Shown one piece after another: positions 57,397 to 64,000 of a stretch of 64,000 nt of DNA. The stretch is from the NCBI GenBank assembly GCA_015680905.1, contig CM027381.1, forward strand, positions 61,508,501 to 61,572,500. Direction: 5' to 3'. The notes under the pieces are model-generated. The model saw only the letters and a list, made by a program, of their open reading frames with translations, was not told the DNA's origin and searched no databases. The translations under genes and the position numbers were made by a program. Source of the stretch: Coptis chinensis. Lineage: Eukaryota > Streptophyta > Magnoliopsida > Ranunculales > Ranunculaceae. Position 1 is the first letter of the stretch; the number at the start of each line of letters is the position of its first letter.

Positions 57397-57497
57397 TAGC
57401 TATGCCTCTAAATGACATACTTCAGGAGGAGACTAACCTTGGTGGCAACATTCTCCCCGCCCCTAATGAGGATGATGTAATAATCCAAGTTGTATGA

Positions 57498-57825
57498 TTT
57501 TGTGCAACTCTTTAGACTAATTACTAATCTTTCACTTTCAGTCACCTAATGTATTTTTGTTTTTGCGTTTTTTTTTTTTTTTTTTTTTTTTGAGGAAAAA
57601 AGAAAAATTTAAAAGTGAGAGATAGATTTCTAATAACACTAAATTTCGAACCCATCCTACAAATGGGTGTTGTTAGATTAAATTATTTTGTAAAATATTA
57701 GCAACTTTGCAGATCTATGAGATTTGAATATTATATTGATCACTCATCCAACTTTCTTGCAACGTGAAAACTGCACTCTAGCTTCTCGAGGCATTCACAC
57801 TACGTACATTAATTCAACTATGTTT
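57498..57825 (+). other. 3' flank of the membrane-protein gene
   Basis: AT-rich flank with a T-run at about 57570-57591. No gene. Polyadenylation signals cannot be assigned safely. Confidence 0.4.
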
Positions 57826-59770
57826 TAAGGTTAGTTCAATGTATTTGTATCTAGTTTTCGATTTCCCATTAATTATTCTTTGAAATTAGTTTAATGCAAT
57901 TGCAACCAGTTTCCAATTTTTCATTTATTATTCTTTGATGTTAGTTCAATAATGCATTTGCATCCAGATTCTGATTTCTAGTTAATAATTATTCCTTGAG
58001 ATTAGTTCAAGCATTTACATCTAGTTTTTATTTTCTGTTAATTATTCTTTGATGTTAGTTCAATGCAGTTACATTCATTTTCTAGTTTCCCGCGTTAATC
58101 ACTCTTTGAGGTTAATTCAATGCTTTTGGATCTAGTTTCCGATTTTCTGTTAATTATTCTTTAAGGTTAGTTCAATGTATCTGCATTCAGTTTTCGATTT
58201 CCCGTTACTTATTATTTGACGGTAATTCAACGCATTTGTATCTAGTTTTCAATTTCCCATTAATTAATCGCTGAGGTTAGTTCAATGCATTTGCATCCAG
58301 TTTTCGATTTGCCATTAGTTATTCTTTGCGGTTAGTTCAATGTTTTTGTATCCAGTTGCTGATTTCCAATTAATTATTGTTTGAGGTTAGTTCGATGCAT
58401 TTACTTCTAGTTTTCAATTTCCCGTTAGTTATTATTTTAGGTTAATTCAAGTTAATTACTCTTTGAGATTAGTTCAATACATTTACATCCATTTTCTGAT
58501 TTTCCGTTAAATATTCATTGACACATATGCATCCAGTTTCCGATTTTTTGTTAATTATCCAAGGTGGTGTGTAATACGTACCAACTTCTATTAATTGATC
58601 CTTTTATAGTGTACTTGCAAACATTGCATAAAAAAAATTATGCATGATTCACTATATGGTATCATCAAAGATTACCCAGTTTTTTATTCCCGTTAACTAT
58701 TATTTGAGGTAATTAATTCAACGTATTTGCATCTAGTTTCCAATTTTTCTTTAATTTTTCTTTGTTATTAGTTCAATGTATTTGAATCTGGTTTTCGATT
58801 TCTCGTTAATTATTCTGTAAGGTTTGTTCCATACATTTGCATAAGTTTTTGATTTCTCGCAAATTATTTTTTGAGGTTCATTTAGATTTCCCATTATTCA
58901 TTGAGGTTTGTTCGATGTAGTTACAACCAGTTTCCAATTTTCTGCTAATTATTATTTGACGTTAGTTCCATGCAATTGCATTCAGTCTCCGATTTCCCGC
59001 TAATTATTTTTTGAGGTTAGTTTAGTTTCCAATTTCCCGTTATTTTTTTAGATTAGTTTGATACAGTTGCACCCAGTTTCCGATTTTCTGTTAAATATTT
59101 TTTGAGGTTAATGTATCTAGTTTCTGATTTCCCGATAATCATTAATTCTTTGAGGTTAGTTCGATCCAGTTGAATCAAGTTTATGATTTTCCATTAATTA
59201 TTCTTTGAGGTTAGTTTAATGCATTTGTATCAATTTTTTTATTTTCCGTTAATTATTCTATGAGATTAATTCAATGCAATTGCATCCATTTTCTGATTTT
59301 TGGTTAATTATTTTGTGAGGTTAGTTCAAAGCATTTGTATCCAGTTTTGATTTCTCGTTAATTATTTTGTGAGGTTAGTTCAATACATTTGTATCCAGTT
59401 TCAATTTCTTATTAATTATTCTTATAGGTTAGTTCAATGCATTTGTATCAATCTACTTTCCGATTTCCCGTTAATTATCCAAGGTGGAGTGTAATACCAA
59501 CATTTACTGATCTTTCTGTAGTGTCCTTCCAAACATGACATAAAAAAAATTAAGCACGATTCACTATATGGGACCACAAAGACTTTTTTTTTTTATTTAC
59601 TATTAAGTATTCTTTGAGGTTAATTCAATGCATTTGTGTCTAGTTTAGGGTGTTTTTTATTTATTTATTTATTTTTTTTTTTTTAGTTCAATGTATTTAC
59701 ATCCAGTTTCCGACTTTCCATTAATTATTTTGTAAGGTTAATTCAACTTAGTTGCATCCAGTTTCCGATA
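57826..59770 (+). repeat. Degenerate tandem array, unit about 55 bp, with 920-bp higher-order period
   Basis: A unit built of GGTTAGTTCAATGCATTTG, CATCCAGTTTCCGATTTCCC and GTTAATTATTCTTTGA repeats roughly 30-35 times with many substitutions and truncated units. Two longer interruptions start with TTAATTATCCAAGGTGG (58551 and 59471) and share GTGTAATAC, ACAT-GCATAAAAAAAATTA-type text and GATTCACTATATGG. They are 920 bp apart, showing duplication of a block of many units. No coding frame. Confidence 0.92.
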
Positions 59771-60259
59771 CCATGTGCCTTGGATTGTTCCCTTCACTGT
59801 CAATTCTCAATATCAAACTTTTCACTTTCATGCACCACGCACCATGACATGGATAGAATAAATTTGAATGGGCAAGTAGATCAAACTCAATATACCTTCT
59901 ACACATTAAATCATGATCTGGCAACGTCTAGTCCATACGATGCCAATTTGTCAACTTTAATTAAGCAAAAATCAACTAAAGAGAACCAATGAACAATGGA
60001 AAAAAAATTGTAAGAGGAAGAAAGAAATCAAATTTGCAAGAGGATGCATGAAATCGTGTAAGAAGTCACATTAATAAATATGTATATATGTTGGTGTTAG
60101 CTTCGAAAGACACGATTATGGTTGTTGTTTGATGGCTTTAAACTTCAAAAACAATTGTTGAGCACGTGAATGGAAATTGTAGCAAGTTCAATTCTTTTGG
60201 ATACTTGTATGGGTTTTTTTTACGGTGATTATATATTGGAAACTACTAAACCTTTTTAT
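59771..60259 (+). other. AT-rich spacer, no gene
   Basis: Nothing recognisable. The frame at 59780-59992 has no family features. Confidence 0.4.
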
Positions 60260-61110
60260 TTGGACTCATTTTTTTTTTGTATTTAGCAATAGTGTTTTGA
60301 AATAATTGGAGACTCTGAAATCGCTAAAAAAAAATAGATTGATGAGGGTATAGCTATAATATATATCTAAGGACTCTTCTTCTTTCTTTCTTTTTGCGCT
60401 AAAGGGTAATTTTGTATTAAAATTTAAGAAGTTACAAGGAAATAAATCTAAAATTATATCATATGTGGCCATGGATGATGTTCCATTCCATGCTAGATTT
60501 TCATGTAAATCTATAGTAGGTTGCATTAGAGTCTTCTAGTGCTTGTATGAAGTCTGGCATATTCGTCCACCATCTTTGATCACCATTTGCAAGAATCCTT
60601 AGCACAATAATTAGCCCCAAAGTTGACTTCCCGCCATATTCATGCTATGTTGCATGCTCACCCAGTTTAATTGCGCTTTGAGTTTCAGCCATGCATGTAG
60701 TTTTAAACCTCCAATGTGTTAAGCAATAACTTGTGTTACCATAATTAGTGAAGATCATGTATTATTCTTCCACCTCGAAGAAGAGAAGAATAAATATATA
60801 ACCTAATTATGGTAACACAAGTTATTTCTTAACAATGTACCTAGCTTGTTTCCTTGAATGGCATAGATTGACATTAGCTGTTGCGAGTCAGATTCAATCC
60901 ATATGTGTCTCCATCCTTGCTCAATTGCTTTCCAGTACCCTATATGATTCCATGGCATTCAACACATGTAACAGGTCTCCATACCTAGACCCCCGATGCT
61001 AGCATCAGAAACAATACTCAGATGATTCCTTGCAATGACTCCCCAACCAACAATGCCTGGGTTCTCTCTTGATGCCACCATCCGTGCTAATTTTCATAAT
61101 GCCCAAAGGA
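60260..61110 (-). pseudogene. RNase H-like domain fragment (LINE or RVT_3 type), broken
   Basis: Read on the minus strand: GWGVIARNHLSIVSDASIGG near 61050, then ETCYMC, then a helix with IEQGWRHIWIESDSQQ near 60890, and much later WWTNMPDFIQAL near 60560. WIESDS is the usual acidic motif of the RNase H domains that end plant non-LTR retrotransposons and related RVT_3 proteins. Many stops occur, and a foldback element (60717-60834) interrupts it. No RT domain lies upstream, so only the 3' end of a LINE or a related fragment is present. Confidence 0.7.
60717..60834. mobile_element. Foldback element with 32-bp arms
   Basis: TGTTAAGCAATAACTTGTGT... at 60717-60748 is complementary to 60803-60834 with one mismatch in 32. 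The 54-base loop itself can pair TATTCTTC with GAAGAATA. It lies inside the RNase H-like fragment. No clear target duplication; AATG occurs on both sides but overlaps the arm. Confidence 0.85.
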
Positions 61111-61879
61111 GGTAGGAGCTAGGAGCATCTAATACCTTCAACAGATCCAAGTTGAGAAAATAAAGAAGCATCATTATTAAGTTAGACATATGAGCGTGAT
61201 CAGTCAATCTTATTTGATTTAAGAAAAAAAGAAAAGGTGTATCTCTATTACTAAAGTACCCTATAATTAACCTGACCTCTTAAATTCAATCAACCTTTTT
61301 TCTACCACCAAATACCCTTGATAAAATATTAAAAAAAAAAAATCATTCAATGCCTTTAAAATGGACTACTTCGTCATTTCAGTCTTTTGTAAATTCAAGT
61401 TGGCAAGCAAATACATGCACCATTTTGATTGTACGCTGACCATAAATGCATTTAATTAGCACTTAAGAATGGCATGCATTTAATAAGACAATTAAATTGA
61501 ATGTTTAAAAAATGAAAAGACCTGGAGAGAGAGAAAGTATGAAGGGAAGGATTTTGGTACTCAAATCAAACTTTTTTCCCTTCTAATCAGATTTCGGTAC
61601 TCCTCTTTAGTTCTTTTAATTTGCAGTTAACAAAGGTGAGAAATTGGGGGTGTTGTTGATAAAATGTTCTATGTTGTCGTGATTTTGAAATTAGCTATGT
61701 GTCGTGATCATATCCAAGTTGAGAGTTCACTTTATTTGCTATATATAACAGAATGCATCGTCATATAATGATACTCTGATTTTTAGTAAGAATTTTAATT
61801 TTGTGAGTGTGAGTGTGTGTTTGTATATATAATATGTTTCTCCATACCACAAACAACAGGAATGACTTTGTTTATTTTT
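61111..61879. other. AT-rich spacer, no gene
   Basis: No credible frame and no repeat with clear ends. Confidence 0.4.
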
Positions 61880-62130
61880 TTGAACGAAGCGTAGGGTTAA
61901 GGAGACCCCACCCTATATTAGATTCTGATATAGACTTTGCCTATTTTGTCATCCTCAACAATTCTCAAGAGATGTTCATCCAGACGAGGTACAAAATACA
62001 AACACTCCTTACCTCTCCCCAGGCTTGCTAAGTAATCAGCAGCCTTGTTACACTCTCTATAGACATGATTAAAGCTTACAAAAACAAGTGTTTCAGTAAT
62101 AGCTAAAATAGCATTTGTTAGTGCCCCAAA
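61880..62130 (-). pseudogene. Second RNase H-like C-terminal fragment
   Basis: On the minus strand a short stretch reads ETLVFVSFNHVYRECNKAAD followed by YLASLG, the usual end of plant RNase H-like (RVT_3) domains, where H-x-x-R-E-x-N-x-A-A-D carries the last catalytic residues. The rest is missing. It may belong to the same family as 60260-61110 but is a separate piece. Confidence 0.6.
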
Positions 62131-63559
62131 AAAAAAACAAAACAGAAAATAATGTACGTGTGGGATACTTTATGGGGATTATTATTATATTTTAGGCTAC
62201 CGCACATCATGAACAATCCAACTACATCCTATTTTTATTGAACAATATTCATGATTTTCTTATAAATTATTTTAATTATATTCAATTGAATCGCTACTTT
62301 TGTTTTATTTTATTGAGATCCATTAGAATAAGACGTTGGATCGTTTTCTTTATCAATTCTTCTCTTATTGCACTACTTTTACTATCTACTTATTTTTATT
62401 CTATATATGGTGTGTATTAATGTTTGGGTTGACCCAATTTTATTTTTGTCTAATGCATTTAATTTGCACCTTGAACGCATGAACAATTCTAACATTAGAT
62501 AATAAAGGGTTCAAATACAAAAGCATTCATTGGGTAGTCTTTGTCATAGTTCAAGATTTCAGAATCTACGGAATTCTGGCCCTTATTCCGTTATATTCCG
62601 AGTACATTATGAAATTCAAGTTTTTTTTTAACTCTTGATCCGGAATTCCGAATTTCTCAAAAACTGAAATATTCGGCGGAATTCAAAAAATTCTGTCGAA
62701 ATCACGAACTATACATATGGTCTTTGTCTCCCTGAAATTGTAAGTTTTATATCTAAACAATTTCCTTTGTTCACTTTTCCATTTTCCCCTCTATGTAGTT
62801 CTCATTTTTTGCCTATTTTTTATTTTGTAGAGTGTATTAATGTTTGGTCATTGATTATTATTACAAAATATGCAAATGTACTGGATGACCTTTATTCGTT
62901 AACCACTAAAAGACCAGGTATAGCCTACATGCTTAATAATTCCTTCTTCTTTTTTCCAGTTGTACGCCTTGTTATTAAATTTGCGAATAATTCGCGTTTT
63001 AAACACGAATTTTTGAAGTACGTATAATTGAAATCAAATAAAACGGCAATAGTTTGAGAATAATTCGAGTACGAAACGTTCTAAACATGTAAAGTTTGGA
63101 TTCGGGAATAATTCAGCCCAAAAATTCGGATTTTTCCAAGAAAAAAGGATTTTTTTTTAATAAAAATTCCTATTTGTGAGGAGGATATTTGTGGTTCAAA
63201 AGAAATTTTGACTTTTTTCATTGTTAAGATGTTTTATTTTAGTGAAAACACTTAATGTAAGTGATTTTATATTGTTTTGATTGATATTTTTGTGAGATAG
63301 AAGTGGTTTATATATACGAATCTTTTACCGAATTATTTTTATCATAGAATATCAAATTATTCATGAACTATCAAATTATTTTTAATTACAATCTAATTTG
63401 AGGTATTTTCTTTCATTTTAGGGATATTCTTCTTTTATTGTAACTCACAACATGCAACTTGATCAGCATAGGCCCATTGGGTACTTAGGAATTAGGATTA
63501 GCATCTTGCAGTTACGGTGTATGTATTGGTAATTTTCGAACCCACACAATTAGCATTAA
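62131..63559. other. AT-rich region with AATTCG-rich patches, no gene
   Basis: Patches at 62570-62710 and 62965-63150 are dense in AATTCG, ATTCCG and AATAATTCG words, like the 366-bp insertion at 57031-57396, and may be remnants of related elements. Frames at 62238-62420 and 62767-63027 have no family resemblance I can defend. Confidence 0.4.
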
Positions 63560-64000
63560 TGTCACACCCCAAATTTCCAGAATATTTAAAATAGGGAATT
63601 ATTCAAGATATAATTATCTTAATCGTCACCCTATTCAATCATCTGAAAACCTAGGATGAAACGAAACCCTAATAACATATTATCAACCACGATATTAAAA
63701 TCTGAGATCAAATTTAAAACCAAAATGAACAATCCTTCAATCACATTATTAAACTATAAAGAAACTAACCAACTCTATTATATCTGTCTCAAAAACAAAA
63801 ACCATACACTTCATAAAAACTTAAACCAGAAGACTCCAAGAGCAAATCCAAATCACGTGTCATCATCCACTGCACTCCACCATCTATGTTTCCAAGAACA
63901 CACTCACGTTGCAAAACAAAGCAAACATGGGTCAGCAAATTGAATTTGCTGGTATGAGTAAGACTAAATATAAAAACAATATGTTCAATATTTCAAATAA
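63560..64000 (-). mobile_element. Reverse copy of the E-family LTR, cut by window end
   Basis: It begins TGTCACACCCCAAATTTCC, the complement of the E end (GGAAATTTGGGGTGTGACA-like). Near 63925-63960 it carries the complement of text found in E at 48825-48870 (ACTCATACCAGCAAATTC, CCCATGTTTGCTTTG). It therefore runs on the minus strand and continues outside the window. The 63656-63943 frame lies inside it and is not a gene. Confidence 0.8.

Larger units (their letters stand above)
46206..57497 (+). pseudogene. Plant multi-pass membrane protein gene, intronless, destroyed by element D and other lesions
   Basis: Three host segments join in frame: 46206-46627, 55525-57030 and 57403-57497, about 670 residues. 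The first has HVPLVGLYIAASS, a hydrophobic segment, QRKRWIPCRLFSLNSVTLTL, KLPVDPTTPMPSSQDQLSKL and another long hydrophobic stretch. The second adds at least four hydrophobic segments (near 55570, 55760, 55880 and 56080) and a soluble helical tail. The pattern resembles a plant-specific family of uncharacterised membrane proteins; function unknown. Lesions are the D insertion, a TAG at 55551-55553, a one-base loss near 56037 with compensating extra bases near 56105-56115, a TGA at 56916-56918 and a 366-bp insertion at 57031. It ends with TGA at 57495-57497. Confidence 0.75.

Noticed and set aside
57826-59770. Possible CRISPR array, because of many short repeats
   Set aside because: Units are contiguous and diverged with no unique spacers, in eukaryotic nuclear DNA.
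62238-62420. Hydrophobic 60-residue frame that looked like organelle DNA
   Set aside because: I could not match it to any plastid or mitochondrial protein; AT-rich DNA easily gives such frames.
62767-63027. 86-residue frame
   Set aside because: It runs into an AATTCG-rich repeat patch and has no family features.
1-64000. tRNA, rRNA or snRNA genes
   Set aside because: No cloverleaf-like segments with A and B boxes or rRNA-like stretches were noticed by eye; a dedicated scan was not possible.

Overview
This window is nuclear DNA from a flowering plant, almost certainly a eudicot. The evidence is nested LTR retrotransposons of the Ty3/gypsy Athila type and of Ty1/copia, MITEs, a hAT-type element, a Helitron-like 3' end, and decayed copies of plant genes with plant-type introns. 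Asteraceae is possible, but that is only an impression. I see no intact host protein-coding gene, no rRNA or tRNA gene and no CRISPR. Nearly all open frames are transposon remnants or pseudogenes.

Layout. (1) 1-22370 is a three-deep nest. A gypsy-type element on the minus strand (F, 21540-22370, one LTR and some gag) was entered by a copia element (C, up to 21539, 5' LTR cut by the window edge). Element C was then entered by a 15.0-kb Athila-like element (A, 943-15948, target duplication ACATG). (2) 22505-23325 is an acid phosphatase (HAD class) pseudogene with three recognisable exons. (3) 23326-26546 is intergenic, with a perfect 19-bp hairpin and a 513-bp Harbinger/Tourist-like MITE. (4) 26552-38904 is a second Athila-like element (B, minus strand, 12.4 kb, target duplication GCAAG). 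B has gag and protease but has lost RT-RNase H-integrase and carries an unrelated 175-aa frame there. (5) 38910-45260 holds fragments of unrelated genes in one orientation: fumarase, an unidentified exon and the U5 snRNP 116-kDa GTPase. It ends in a Helitron-type 3' terminus (hairpin, then CTAG before T), so this is probably a gene-capturing Helitron that B later split. (6) 46206-57497 is one host gene for a multi-pass membrane protein, now dead. It was hit by a gag-only LTR element (D, 46628-55524), which itself received a 2.4-kb solo-LTR-like insertion (E) and a 910-bp hAT-type element. A 366-bp insertion lies near its 3' end. (7) 57826-59770 is a degenerate array of about 55-bp repeats with a 920-bp higher-order period. 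(8) 60260-62130 holds two RNase H-like retroelement fragments on the minus strand, one interrupted by a 32-bp-arm foldback. (9) 63560-64000 is a reverse copy of the E family running off the end.

How it works together: no transposition-competent element is visible. A keeps traces of a whole gag-pol but in broken frames. B, C and D each lack essential functions, so their insertion implies help in trans. LTR boundaries, primer sites, polypurine tracts and target duplications are better preserved than the proteins. All identities come from reading translations by eye, with no database search.
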